Shown: positions 17,151-26,094 of the stretch, in pieces
Layout: each line of letters starts with the position of its first letter
How positions within the stretch are numbered: position 1 is the stretch's first letter
Source of the DNA: Bacteroidota bacterium
Lineage (GTDB): Bacteria; Bacteroidota; Bacteroidia; Chitinophagales; Chitinophagaceae
Length of the DNA: 64,000 nucleotides
Reading direction: 5' to 3'
Assembly (NCBI GenBank): GCA_023437225.1
Contig: JAEZGS010000017.1
Coordinates: 62,001-126,000 of the forward strand
Program-made: the position numbers and the translations under genes
Notes under the pieces: model-generated
What the model was told of the DNA's origin: nothing
What the model saw: only the letters and a program-made list of their open reading frames with translations
Database searches by the model: none

Positions 17151-19328
17151 ATGTACTTACCTATTCGAGCAATCCGCTCATCCTTATGCATGGTGATGAT
17201 CCTCTTCTGTGGAGTATCATTTGCACAGCAACCCGCATTCCGCGACCCTTCAAAGCCTGTTGAACAGCGAGTGCAGGACCTGTTGCAGAAACTTACTCTT
17301 GAAGAAAAAATATCACTGCTGGGGTTCAACAGCAAATCGGTGCCGCGGCTGGGAATTCCTGCTTATAACTGGTGGAATGAAGCATTGCATGGGGTAGCAC
17401 GGGCTGGTAAAGCAACTGTTTTCCCACAGGCCATCGGTATGGCAGCAACATTCAACGACAGTCTTGTTTTCCAGGTAGCAGACGTTATATCAACAGAGGC
17501 CCGTGCGAAATACAATCTTGCAACAGCAGCCGACCGCAGACTCCAGTATATGGGATTAACCTTCTGGTCTCCGAACATCAACATATTCCGCGATCCAAGA
17601 TGGGGTCGTGGCCAGGAAACTTATGGAGAGGATCCTTACCTCACAGCAAGGATGGGAGTGGCATTTGTCAAAGGCTTACAGGGCAATGACCCTTCACATT
17701 TGAAGACTGCAGCAGCGGCGAAACATTTTGCCGTGCATAGCGGCCCGGAAGAAGGAAGGCATTCATTCAATGCCATCGTGGATGAAAAAGATCTTCGCGA
17801 AACCTACTTATACGCGTTTAAGAAATTAGTGGATGCTGGCGTAGAATCGGTAATGTGTGCATACAATCGTGTCAATGGTGAACCCTGCTGTACAAGCGAA
17901 ACTTTATTGAAACGGATATTAAGAAATGAATGGAAGTTTAAGGGCCATGTGGTGACTGATTGCTGGGCACTTGATGATATCTGGAAATTTCATAAGGTGA
18001 TGGATGATCGCGTGCAGGTTGCAGCAGCAGCCATCAAGGCAGGCATTAACCTTGATTGCTCAGATCTTTTGCAGGCAGATGTTATGAAAGCCTATGAACG
18101 AAAACTTGTAACAGATCATGAGATCGATTCTTCACTGGCCGGAATTTTAAGAACTCAAATGAAACTGGGTTTTTATGACGAAGCTGCAAGAAGTCCATAC
18201 AGCAGGCTGGGAGAAAGCGATGTAAACAATGCCGAACATATTGCACTCGCAAGAAAGGCCGCTGTTCAAAGCATGGTACTGTTGAAAAACGACAAGAACA
18301 TATTGCCTCTTGATAAAAACAAGATCGGATCTATCATGGTATTGGGACCTAACTCGGGAGCGATGGATCCAATGGTTGCAAACTATCATGGAATGTCTGG
18401 CAATATCGTCACGTATGCCGAAGGAATTACTGAAGCAGCAGGAGCTGGAATTGCAGTACAATATGACCAGGGTAGTGATTATACCGACACCACAAGGTTT
18501 GGTGGATTGTGGGCGGCAGGTAACAGCGATGTAAGCATCGCAGTAATTGGATTAACGCCGGTTATGGAAGGTGAAGAAGGCGATGCGTTTCTTGCAGCAA
18601 AAGGTGGCGACAAACCCGATCTCAACATTCCTGCGCCCCATATTAAGTTACTGCAGCAACTTCGTAAGAACGGCAAGCCTGTGATTGCAGTGATTACCGC
18701 AGGCAGCGCGGTAGATGTATCTGCAATTGAACCATACGCAGACGCCATCATCTTCGCATGGTATTCCGGTGAACAGGGTGGACATGCTCTTGCTGATATA
18801 ATATTTGGTAAAGAATCACCATCAGGTAGATTACCACTTACATTTTATAGATCTTTCAGTGATCTTCCTCCTTATGAGAACTATGCACTTAATGGAAGAA
18901 CATATCGCTATTACAGCGGCGCTGTGCAATATCCTTTTGGATATGGTTTAAGCTATGGAAACTTTGTATATCGCAATTTTCAATCAAAACCGGATGTGCG
19001 TTCTTTAAAAGACAGTATAAGTGTGCGTGTAACCATTGAGAATAATGGAACGAGTTCATCTGCAGATGAAGTAGTACAACTATACGTTCAATATCCGAAA
19101 CTCGATCGGATGCCTTTAATGGAACTGAAAGGTTTTAAACGCGTAAGCATCCCGCGTGGTACAAGCAGGGAAGTGATATTGAAGATCCCTGTGACTGAAC
19201 TTCAAAAGTGGGATGCAACAAAAAATCAGTGGACGTTATATCCGGGTGAATATAAATTGCTCGTCGGTAGCCATTCGCGCGATATCAAACATTCTGCTTC
19301 ATTCAATATAGGGAAGAAAGTAAAATGA
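17151..19328 (+). CDS. GH3 beta-glycosidase (beta-xylosidase/beta-glucosidase, secreted)
   Basis: 725 residues with a signal peptide (cleavage near VSFAQ, residue 26). The order is GH3 N-terminal barrel (nucleophile Asp270 in KGHVVTDCWALDDI), C-terminal alpha/beta sandwich (VVLGP-like IMVLGPNSG and AWYSGEQGGHALADIIFG), and a fibronectin-III-like end. The segment YNWWNEALHGVA and the KHFAVHSGPE..RHSFNA block resemble the plant/bacterial beta-xylosidase branch, consistent with the GH10 xylanase nearby; beta-glucosidase is the alternative. Its stop overlaps the next start (ATGA at 19325), indicating translational coupling. Confidence 0.92.
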   Translation: MYLPIRAIRSSLCMVMILFCGVSFAQQPAFRDPSKPVEQRVQDLLQKLTLEEKISLLGFNSKSVPRLGIPAYNWWNEALHGVARAGKATVFPQAIGMAATFNDSLVFQVADVISTEARAKYNLATAADRRLQYMGLTFWSPNINIFRDPRWGRGQETYGEDPYLTARMGVAFVKGLQGNDPSHLKTAAAAKHFAVHSGPEEGRHSFNAIVDEKDLRETYLYAFKKLVDAGVESVMCAYNRVNGEPCCTSETLLKRILRNEWKFKGHVVTDCWALDDIWKFHKVMDDRVQVAAAAIKAGINLDCSDLLQADVMKAYERKLVTDHEIDSSLAGILRTQMKLGFYDEAARSPYSRLGESDVNNAEHIALARKAAVQSMVLLKNDKNILPLDKNKIGSIMVLGPNSGAMDPMVANYHGMSGNIVTYAEGITEAAGAGIAVQYDQGSDYTDTTRFGGLWAAGNSDVSIAVIGLTPVMEGEEGDAFLAAKGGDKPDLNIPAPHIKLLQQLRKNGKPVIAVITAGSAVDVSAIEPYADAIIFAWYSGEQGGHALADIIFGKESPSGRLPLTFYRSFSDLPPYENYALNGRTYRYYSGAVQYPFGYGLSYGNFVYRNFQSKPDVRSLKDSISVRVTIENNGTSSSADEVVQLYVQYPKLDRMPLMELKGFKRVSIPRGTSREVILKIPVTELQKWDATKNQWTLYPGEYKLLVGSHSRDIKHSASFNIGKKVK

Positions 19329-20443
19329 TTGTTTTGATGATGCATCGGTTGGTGAAATCAATTTTTGTTGTTGGTGTAATGATGTGCGGTGCCGCCTGTT
19401 ATGGACAGGATGTTTTTGAATCTCACAAACATTTGTTTTCGACACCGCGTCATTACCAGGCCATATACACAAATGTTCCACCCGTTATTGATGGAAATAT
19501 CAGCGCCGATCCGGCATGGGCATCCGTGCCCTGGTCCGAATTATTTGTTGACATCGAGGGACAAAAAAAGCCTAAGCCTCATTACGATACTCGCATGAAA
19601 ATAACATGGAACGATTCCATGTTGTTTATTGCAGCCAGGTTGCAAGAGCCCCATATATGGGCAACACTGAAACGCCATGATGCCATCATCTATCACGATA
19701 ATGACTTCGAGGTTTTCATCGATCCTGATAACGATACACACCAATACTTCGAAATTGAGATCAATGCATTAAACACCATATTGGACCTGTTCATGCCAAA
19801 GCCGTATAGAAACTGGGCTGGGGCACTTATCTCATATGACGTTCCCCAATTGCGCACTGCTGTTGGCATCCAGGGAACGATAAACGATCCTTCTGATACA
19901 GACTCATCGTGGACAGTAGAAATGGCGATACCCTTTCGTGCACTGTTTATTGGAAACAGTTGGCGATCGCCATCAGAGGGAGCCTTATGGCGAATTAATT
20001 TTTCGAGAGTCCAGTGGGAGACCGAGGTCAGAGAAGGTGTATACATAAGGAAAAAGGATGCTAACGGCAAAGTGCTTTCCGAATACAACTGGGTCTGGTC
20101 GCCACAGGGCGTGATCAATATGCATTATCCTGAACGTTGGGGATATGTACAGTTTTTAAGGAAGGCCGGAAGTGATTTTAAGTTGCCGTACACCGAGTTA
20201 CAGCGTAGACATTTATGGCTTGTATATTACAAGCAAAAAGAATACTTCGGAAAGCAACGACATTATGCGCCTTCACTTAAGGCGCTTGGAATAAATTCGT
20301 CCGGGTTAAAGATCGAAGGAATTGAAAACATATTGAAGATGGAATCAACATCCAATCAATTTACCGTATACATCGGCCACGACAAATCGGTACTTTCTGT
20401 GAACGAACAAGGTTTCATACAATCGCAAAACAAGATACCATGA
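19325..20443 (+). CDS. CBM9-like carbohydrate-binding protein (secreted/lipoprotein)
   Basis: 372 residues. The N-terminal hydrophobic segment ends in MMCGAACYGQD, compatible with a lipobox (Cys at GAAC) or ordinary cleavage. The body matches the CBM9-like fold: PPVIDGNISADPAWASVPW, then DNDFEVFIDPDNDTHQYFEIEIN, and SSWTVEMAIPFRAL. These features are typical of Bacteroidota proteins annotated as carbohydrate-binding family 9-like, which have no catalytic domain. The start overlaps the GH3 stop and its own stop overlaps the next start (ATGA), so the three genes are translationally coupled. It likely binds substrate for the adjacent enzymes. The N-terminal domain resembles that of the DUF5916 protein at 29320. 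Confidence 0.82.
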   Translation: MIVLMMHRLVKSIFVVGVMMCGAACYGQDVFESHKHLFSTPRHYQAIYTNVPPVIDGNISADPAWASVPWSELFVDIEGQKKPKPHYDTRMKITWNDSMLFIAARLQEPHIWATLKRHDAIIYHDNDFEVFIDPDNDTHQYFEIEINALNTILDLFMPKPYRNWAGALISYDVPQLRTAVGIQGTINDPSDTDSSWTVEMAIPFRALFIGNSWRSPSEGALWRINFSRVQWETEVREGVYIRKKDANGKVLSEYNWVWSPQGVINMHYPERWGYVQFLRKAGSDFKLPYTELQRRHLWLVYYKQKEYFGKQRHYAPSLKALGINSSGLKIEGIENILKMESTSNQFTVYIGHDKSVLSVNEQGFIQSQNKIP

Positions 20444-21528
20444 CAAAACGCAGGACTTTCCTGAAGAACACGGTGTTGACCGGTATTTCCTCCACACTCT
20501 TGCCTGTAGCGCTGCACGCTGCAGATCAGGGTGCAAACAAGAAGAAACTTCCAAAACACTGGGTTTGGATCAATCCACGTGAGAACGATAAAGAAGAAGA
20601 CCTAAATGTCCTTTATAGTAAATACGCAAAAGCAGGTATCAAAGGAATTTTCTTTGAGGCCGATAGCGAGCGTCATTACAGGATAGCCCGCAAGCATGGT
20701 ATACAGTCGCATCGTTGGATGTGGATCATGAATCGTGGAGAGCGTTCTCTTTTGACGTCTCATCCCGAGTGGTATGCCGTGAGTCGCAATGGCAATTCCT
20801 GTTCGGACAAACCACCATATGTGGGTTACTATCGGTGGCTTTGCCCATCAAGAGAGGAGGTCATTCAGTATCTTGAAAGCCAGGTGCGGGAAACGCTGGA
20901 AAAAGATTATGTTGATGGGATCCATCTCGATTATATTCGGTTCTGCGACGTGAAGTTGCCGGTAAATCTTTGGGATAATTATAGAATTGAGCAAACACGT
21001 GAATTACCGGAATATGATTTTTGTTATTGTGAAGTATGCCGCGAAAAATTCAAAGCATCAAAACAAAAAGATCCACTCGATATCCAGTATCCGGATGAAA
21101 GCCTGTCATGGCGACTTTTCCGATATAATGCAATTACGAACGTTGTAAGAAGGATGGCTGATGTGGCTAAATCGTTTCAGAAGCCCGTTACAGCAGCAGT
21201 GTTTCCTACCCCGGAAGTTGCCCGGAGGAATGTTCGGCAGGATTGGGTGAACTGGCCATTGACAGGTATTTTTCCCATGATATACCATGGATTCTATAAG
21301 GAAGATGTAAGCTGGATCGGTGACGCGGTAGAGGAAGGTGTTAAAGCACTTAATAAAAAGTTCCCTTTGTACGCTGGTCTGTACCTGCCGGATTTCAAAA
21401 ATAATGAAGAGATAAAAGCCGGTGTTCAGACAGCAATGGCACATGGAGCAGCGGGAATATCATTTTTTGGCAAGCTTACTGACGAAGTGCTTGGTATACT
21501 GGCTGACGAGGATAAACGATCAAAATAA
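20440..21528 (+). CDS. Putative glycoside hydrolase-like TIM-barrel protein (GHL10/GHL6 type), Tat signal
   Basis: 362 residues with a twin-arginine start (TKRRTFLKNTVLTG) and AxA cleavage near ALHAAD, so it is probably exported folded. The body is a TIM barrel similar to hypothetical glycosyl hydrolase families: GIKGIFFEAD, WMWIMNRGE, YRWLCPSREEV, and GIHLDYIRF, a conserved barrel-strand motif with an acidic residue. A Cys cluster, FCYCEVCREKF near residue 200, could bind metal and recurs in GHL-type proteins. The catalytic residues and substrate are unknown. It is the last gene before a terminator and is coupled to the CBM9-like gene. Confidence 0.68.
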   Translation: MTKRRTFLKNTVLTGISSTLLPVALHAADQGANKKKLPKHWVWINPRENDKEEDLNVLYSKYAKAGIKGIFFEADSERHYRIARKHGIQSHRWMWIMNRGERSLLTSHPEWYAVSRNGNSCSDKPPYVGYYRWLCPSREEVIQYLESQVRETLEKDYVDGIHLDYIRFCDVKLPVNLWDNYRIEQTRELPEYDFCYCEVCREKFKASKQKDPLDIQYPDESLSWRLFRYNAITNVVRRMADVAKSFQKPVTAAVFPTPEVARRNVRQDWVNWPLTGIFPMIYHGFYKEDVSWIGDAVEEGVKALNKKFPLYAGLYLPDFKNNEEIKAGVQTAMAHGAAGISFFGKLTDEVLGILADEDKRSK

Positions 21529-21630
21529 TGAACAATTGGAAATTTTTTTTCAGATGAGTAGAGGTAGGAATAAAGTTGAGTTACTTTTAATAGCAGATAA
21601 TTTTATGCATACAGCAAGCAATCGTTAACG

Positions 21631-21656
21631 CCTCCTGTTTCTACAGGAGGTTTTTC
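21631..21656 (+). terminator. Intrinsic terminator splitting the glycan cluster
   Basis: An 8 bp GC-rich stem (CCTCCTGT / ACAGGAGG) with a 4-nt loop, then TTTTTCTTC. It lies in the 184 bp gap after the GHL gene, so the run from 10042 to 21528 can end here and the GH125 gene would need read-through or its own promoter. Confidence 0.85.
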
Positions 21657-21712
21657 TTCATCTTTTAGTGCTTGCCATTCAAACAAAGAAGTATTAAAAT
21701 TTCAATAGAATC

Positions 21713-23137
21713 ATGGAAAGAAGAACTTTTATTCAGAATACAGGACTGCTTGGTGCGGGATTGATGTTCAACAATGTGTTCGCCATGGCATCCTCTACAC
21801 AGGATCAATTTCCCGTGGTGCGTGTCCCAAAGGAATCAAGGCATTTTACCAGTAAGTCGGTAGAAGCCGCCATTGCAAAATTTAAGTCGACGGTTAAGAA
21901 TCCTGAGCTCGCCTGGCTTTTTGACAACTGCTTTCCCAATACACTTGATACCACTGTTTATCATGGAATGCGTGGTGGATTTCCGGATACATATGTTATT
22001 ACCGGGGACATCGACGCAATGTGGTTGCGCGATAGTAGCGCCCAGGTGTGGCCTTACCTGCAATTTGTGAACGAAGATGCACAGTTGAAGCAACTGATCG
22101 CAGGGGTTATTCGCCGCCAGGTATACTGCGTTAATAAAGATCCTTATGCTAATGCCTTTTATAATGATGAAAATAAAGTAGGGGAGTGGGCGAAGGATCT
22201 TACCAACATGAAACCAGGTGTACACGAACGTAAATGGGAGATCGATTCTCTTTGCTATCCCATCCGTCTCGCTTATAACTATTGGAAGAAAACCGGCGAC
22301 ACATCCATCTTCGACGAAGAATGGCAAAAGGCGATCAAGACCACCCTGCAAACGTTCAAAGAGCAACAGAAAAAAACAGGAAACGGCCCGTATAAATTCC
22401 AGCGTCACACAGCAGTGGCCACAGATACGGTGCCATTAAGCGGATACGGAAATCCCGTAAACCCTGTAGGACTTATCTGTTCAGCATTTCGCCCCAGCGA
22501 TGATGCAACAGTGTTTCAGTTCCTGGTGCCTTCAAATTTCTTTGCTGTGACCAGCCTTCGGCAGGCGGCTGAAATGCTCACCGCCATAGCAAAGGACAAT
22601 ACTACCGCCGCTCAATGTCGCTCTCTGGCAACTGAAGTTGAATCGGCTCTGAAGAAGTATGCAGTAGTTAATCATCCGAAATACGGAAAGGTTTATGCAT
22701 TCGAAGTGGACGGTTTTGGAAACCACTATTTGATGGATGATTCCAATGTTCCAAGTCTTCTTGCATTGCCTTATCTCGGTGCTATGAAAAATACGGATCC
22801 CATTTATCAAAATACACGGAGATTTATCTGGTCCCTCGACAATCCCTATTTTTTTAAGGGTAAAGTAGCCGAAGGTATCGGTGGTCCTCACGTTGGCATG
22901 GATATGATCTGGCCGATGAGTATCATTATGCGCGCGCTAACTACAAATAAGGATGAAGAGATCAAAACCAGCATCGCAACATTAATAAGAACACACGGCG
23001 ATACGGGCTTCATGCATGAAGCTTTCCATAAAGACGATCCGAAGAATTTCACACGTAAATGGTTTGCATGGACGAATACTTTATTCGGTGAACTTGTATG
23101 GAAAACATTCAACGAAAAACCACATCTTCTCGCATAG
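21713..23137 (+). CDS. GH125 exo-alpha-1,6-mannosidase (Tat signal)
   Basis: 474 residues, opening ERRTFIQNTGLLGAG, a twin-arginine signal like that of the GHL gene before it. The (alpha/alpha)6 domain is recognised by GDIDAMWLRDSSAQVWPYL (from about residue 100), the WEIDSLCYPIRLAYNYWKKTG helix pair, the DDSNVPSLLALPYLG segment and the FAWTNTLFGELVW end, all characteristic of the former DUF1237. GH125 enzymes are metal-independent inverting exo-alpha-1,6-mannosidases acting on N-glycan and yeast mannan branches. This points to mannose-containing substrates for the locus. The GH97 gene follows after 14 bp. Confidence 0.92.
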   Translation: MERRTFIQNTGLLGAGLMFNNVFAMASSTQDQFPVVRVPKESRHFTSKSVEAAIAKFKSTVKNPELAWLFDNCFPNTLDTTVYHGMRGGFPDTYVITGDIDAMWLRDSSAQVWPYLQFVNEDAQLKQLIAGVIRRQVYCVNKDPYANAFYNDENKVGEWAKDLTNMKPGVHERKWEIDSLCYPIRLAYNYWKKTGDTSIFDEEWQKAIKTTLQTFKEQQKKTGNGPYKFQRHTAVATDTVPLSGYGNPVNPVGLICSAFRPSDDATVFQFLVPSNFFAVTSLRQAAEMLTAIAKDNTTAAQCRSLATEVESALKKYAVVNHPKYGKVYAFEVDGFGNHYLMDDSNVPSLLALPYLGAMKNTDPIYQNTRRFIWSLDNPYFFKGKVAEGIGGPHVGMDMIWPMSIIMRALTTNKDEEIKTSIATLIRTHGDTGFMHEAFHKDDPKNFTRKWFAWTNTLFGELVWKTFNEKPHLLA

Positions 23138-23151
23138 ACGAATGAAGGCTT

Positions 23152-25101
23152 ATGAGAACAACAAGTATTATCTTCTGCTTCGCATTAACCCTCATTCAAA
23201 ACCAACTCTTAGCACAAAAAACCTACACACTCACCTCACCCGGATCCAACATCCGGGTGCAGGTGAATGTTACCGATAGCATTCGATATTCAATAAATGT
23301 CGATGGTGAACAGATCATTCATCCTTCCGCCATTGCACTTCAAACTGACCGGAATAATTCTTCCGCAATTAAAGTCTCCAGGCATAAGCTCAGCTCAGCC
23401 AATACGATTTTAAAACCACTGGTCCCTCAAAAGTCCGCCGAAGTCCGGGATCATTACAATGAGCTTCAATTACAACTTACCAATGGACTAAATCTTCAAC
23501 TCCGTGCATACGACAACGGCGTTGCATGGCGCTGGGTTTCATCGCTTCAAGGCGCTTATAACGTTGTCTCAGAAACTGGTGAGTTCGTACTTGATCCCAT
23601 GGCCCGCTCGTGGTACCCTGAAGAAGATGGATTTTTCTCACATAATGAACGGCAGTATAAGAATTACCGGCTCGATAGCATCACTGAAAAAAGACTTGCA
23701 AGCTTACCAGCCTTATTCGAAGTAAAAGGGAAAAAATTATTACTTACGGAATCCGGTTTGTTGAACTATGCCGGTATGTGGTTGCGCGGTAAAGGCAATG
23801 GCACTTTGTTTGCCACCTTCCCAAAATTCCCATCATCGCTCCAGATCACCAGTGATCGTGATCAGAAGGTTACCTCTACAGAAAACTATATTGCAAAGAT
23901 CAATGGGAAGCAATCTTTTCCCTGGAGAATCATAATGATCGCAAATGAAGACAAGGACATACTTTCCAACCAACTCGTGTATCAACTGGCTCCACCTGCC
24001 GATCAGGATTATTCTTGGGTACGGCCCGGAAAGGTGCAGTGGGACTGGTGGCATTACAACAATATTTATGATGTTGATTTTCGGGCTGGCATAAATACTG
24101 AAACTTATAAGTACTATATCGATTTTGCTGCAAAATTCGGGATAGAATACGTATTACTTGATGAAGGCTGGTGTGACACTCGGGATTTGCTCAAAGTAAG
24201 TCCTGATATAAATATGGAAGAATTGTCGCGGCACGCAAAGCAAAAAGGTGTGGACCTAATTTTGTGGACGAGCTGGCTTGTCTTAGATCAGCAACTCGAC
24301 ACCGCGTTGGATGTTTTTTCGAAGTGGAACATCAAAGGAATTAAGGTTGACTTCATGCAACGCGATGATCAGCTAATGGTAAACTATTATGAACGTGTTG
24401 CCCGTGCAGCAGCCAAAAGAAAAATGCTTGTCGACTTCCATGGTGCGTATAAACCAACAGGTTGGTTAAAAACATTCCCCAATGTGCTTACCTCTGAAGG
24501 TGTCTTTGGCAATGAGATAAGCAAATTTGCCAACGCGATAGGTCCCGATCACACTGCAACCCTTCCGTTCACCCGCATGGCTGCTGGCCCAATGGATTTC
24601 ACACCAGGCGGAATGCTGAACGTTCAAAAGGAGGCATTTGCTGCCGTTCCCGCAGAACCGATGACTCTCGGCACAAGAGCAAATCAACTGGCTATGTATG
24701 TGATCTATGAAAGCCCTTTACAGATGCTATGTGATCTTCCAACACATTATTACCGGGAGCCGGAGGCAATGAAGTTTCTTAGCGCTGTTCCAACGGTTTG
24801 GAAGCAAACTATACCATTGCACGGCAAAGTAGGTGATTACGTGGCTATCGCGAGGCAGGCTTTGAATGGGGACTGGTACATTGGCGCAATGACCGACTGG
24901 ACGGCGAGGGAATTGGATATCGATCTCTCTTTTCTGAATGACGGCAATTATACCATGCATTCCTGGAAAGACGGGATCAATGCCGACCGTAACGCCAAAG
25001 ATTGCAAAATGGAATCTACAAAAGTAAACAACAAATCCCCCCTGAAAATATCTATGACCAAAGGCGGAGGATATGTTGCCCGTATTGTGAAGGATAAATA
25101 G
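23152..25101 (+). CDS. GH97 alpha-glycosidase, probably retaining alpha-galactosidase-like branch
   Basis: 649 residues with a signal peptide (cleavage near LLAQK, residue 22). It has the N-terminal beta-super-sandwich, the catalytic barrel (from about 290, WDWWHYNNIYDVDF) and a C-terminal beta-sandwich, all normal for GH97. At the position that separates the two GH97 mechanisms it has Asp400 in GIKVDFMQRDDQ, as in retaining alpha-galactosidase-type members, rather than the glycine of the inverting SusB type. The acid/base is Glu449 in LTSEGVFGNE. This reading predicts retention of configuration. Calcium-dependent activity is usual for the family. The gene is in the GH125-ROK-LacI run. Confidence 0.9.
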   Translation: MRTTSIIFCFALTLIQNQLLAQKTYTLTSPGSNIRVQVNVTDSIRYSINVDGEQIIHPSAIALQTDRNNSSAIKVSRHKLSSANTILKPLVPQKSAEVRDHYNELQLQLTNGLNLQLRAYDNGVAWRWVSSLQGAYNVVSETGEFVLDPMARSWYPEEDGFFSHNERQYKNYRLDSITEKRLASLPALFEVKGKKLLLTESGLLNYAGMWLRGKGNGTLFATFPKFPSSLQITSDRDQKVTSTENYIAKINGKQSFPWRIIMIANEDKDILSNQLVYQLAPPADQDYSWVRPGKVQWDWWHYNNIYDVDFRAGINTETYKYYIDFAAKFGIEYVLLDEGWCDTRDLLKVSPDINMEELSRHAKQKGVDLILWTSWLVLDQQLDTALDVFSKWNIKGIKVDFMQRDDQLMVNYYERVARAAAKRKMLVDFHGAYKPTGWLKTFPNVLTSEGVFGNEISKFANAIGPDHTATLPFTRMAAGPMDFTPGGMLNVQKEAFAAVPAEPMTLGTRANQLAMYVIYESPLQMLCDLPTHYYREPEAMKFLSAVPTVWKQTIPLHGKVGDYVAIARQALNGDWYIGAMTDWTARELDIDLSFLNDGNYTMHSWKDGINADRNAKDCKMESTKVNNKSPLKISMTKGGGYVARIVKDK

Positions 25102-25153
25102 CGGAGTAGCGGTAACAAAAGAGGAAAGTGACATATATATAAGTAAGAAGAAA

Positions 25154-26047
25154 ATGAAGAACAAATTCGTAGCAGGAATCGATGTAGGAGGCTCACATAT
25201 AACATCCGCTATTATCAATATCTCTTCCGGAGAACTATTACAAAAAACGATCAGAAGAAAGGCAATCGATTCAAAAGGAGAGTACCAGGATATCATCAAA
25301 AACTGGTCATCTGTGATAAGCGAAAGCTTCGACGCTGTAGCAATGGTACCCAAACAAATTGGCATTGCAATGCCGGGTCCTTTTGATTATGATGAAGGCA
25401 TTTGCCTTATACATAACCAGGACAAATATGATGCTCTGTACGGCCTCAACATAAAACATCTTCTGGCAGAATCTCTCAATATTGAAGCTGCTGACATCGT
25501 CCTTACTAATGATGCCGCCTGTTTCCTTTACGGTGAGTTGTTCAGTGGCGCGGCAAAGGATTGCAGGGATGCCGTTGGACTAACTCTGGGTACGGGGCTG
25601 GGTTCTGCCTATGTAAAAAGAAACCAGGTTGTGGACGCGGAGTGGTGGTGTGCACCCTTTAAAAATGGTATTGCGGAAGATTATCTTTCCACGCGTTGGT
25701 TCACCCACAGATATGAAGAACTAACGGGAAAGGCGATTGGCAATGTGAAAGCGATACTCACAGATTCTTTGGTTCCAAAGACGATCATTACACAGCTGTT
25801 TACTGAATTTGCTCATAACCTTGGTGAGTTTCTTGGAGGCAGAAAGCTGAATAGTACAGTGGACATGCTCGTGCTCGGTGGCAACATTGCTCAGTCCTTT
25901 GACTTGTTCGAAGAAGAACTTCTTAAAACACTGGCATCCTATGGAATATATTTATCGGTTAAACCAGCAGTTCTCGGTGAAAACGCAGCGCTGATCGGTG
26001 CTGCAAGCAACTGTCATAGGAAAAGTTGTGAACTGATGTCAAACTAA
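25154..26047 (+). CDS. ROK-family sugar kinase
   Basis: 297 residues, cytosolic. The ATP-binding DVGGSHI lies at residues 10-16, the catalytic Asp120 in LTNDAACFLYGE, and the second phosphate loop LTLGTGLGSAYV at about 142. The ROK zinc motif CxCGxxGCxE is replaced by WWCAPFKNGIAEDYLS, so the zinc-binding cysteines are missing, as in some ROK subfamilies. It would phosphorylate a hexose, or a mannose or N-acetylhexosamine, released by the locus. It stands 52 bp after GH97 and before the LacI regulator, a common pairing in catabolic operons. The exact substrate is open. Confidence 0.87.
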   Translation: MKNKFVAGIDVGGSHITSAIINISSGELLQKTIRRKAIDSKGEYQDIIKNWSSVISESFDAVAMVPKQIGIAMPGPFDYDEGICLIHNQDKYDALYGLNIKHLLAESLNIEAADIVLTNDAACFLYGELFSGAAKDCRDAVGLTLGTGLGSAYVKRNQVVDAEWWCAPFKNGIAEDYLSTRWFTHRYEELTGKAIGNVKAILTDSLVPKTIITQLFTEFAHNLGEFLGGRKLNSTVDMLVLGGNIAQSFDLFEEELLKTLASYGIYLSVKPAVLGENAALIGAASNCHRKSCELMSN

Positions 26048-26058
26048 TTGAATAGAAT

Positions 26059-26089
26059 TTTGAAACTGAGGGAAACAACGGTAATTTTA
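26059..26089 (+). promoter_or_regulatory. Candidate promoter for the LacI regulator
   Basis: TTTG at 26059-26062, a 19-bp spacer, then TAATTTTA at 26082-26089 (seven of eight bases of TAnnTTTG). Transcription would begin at or next to the ATG at 26095, implying a very short or absent leader. It lies in the 47 bp gap after the ROK gene. Confidence 0.5.
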
Positions 26090-26094
26090 TATAT

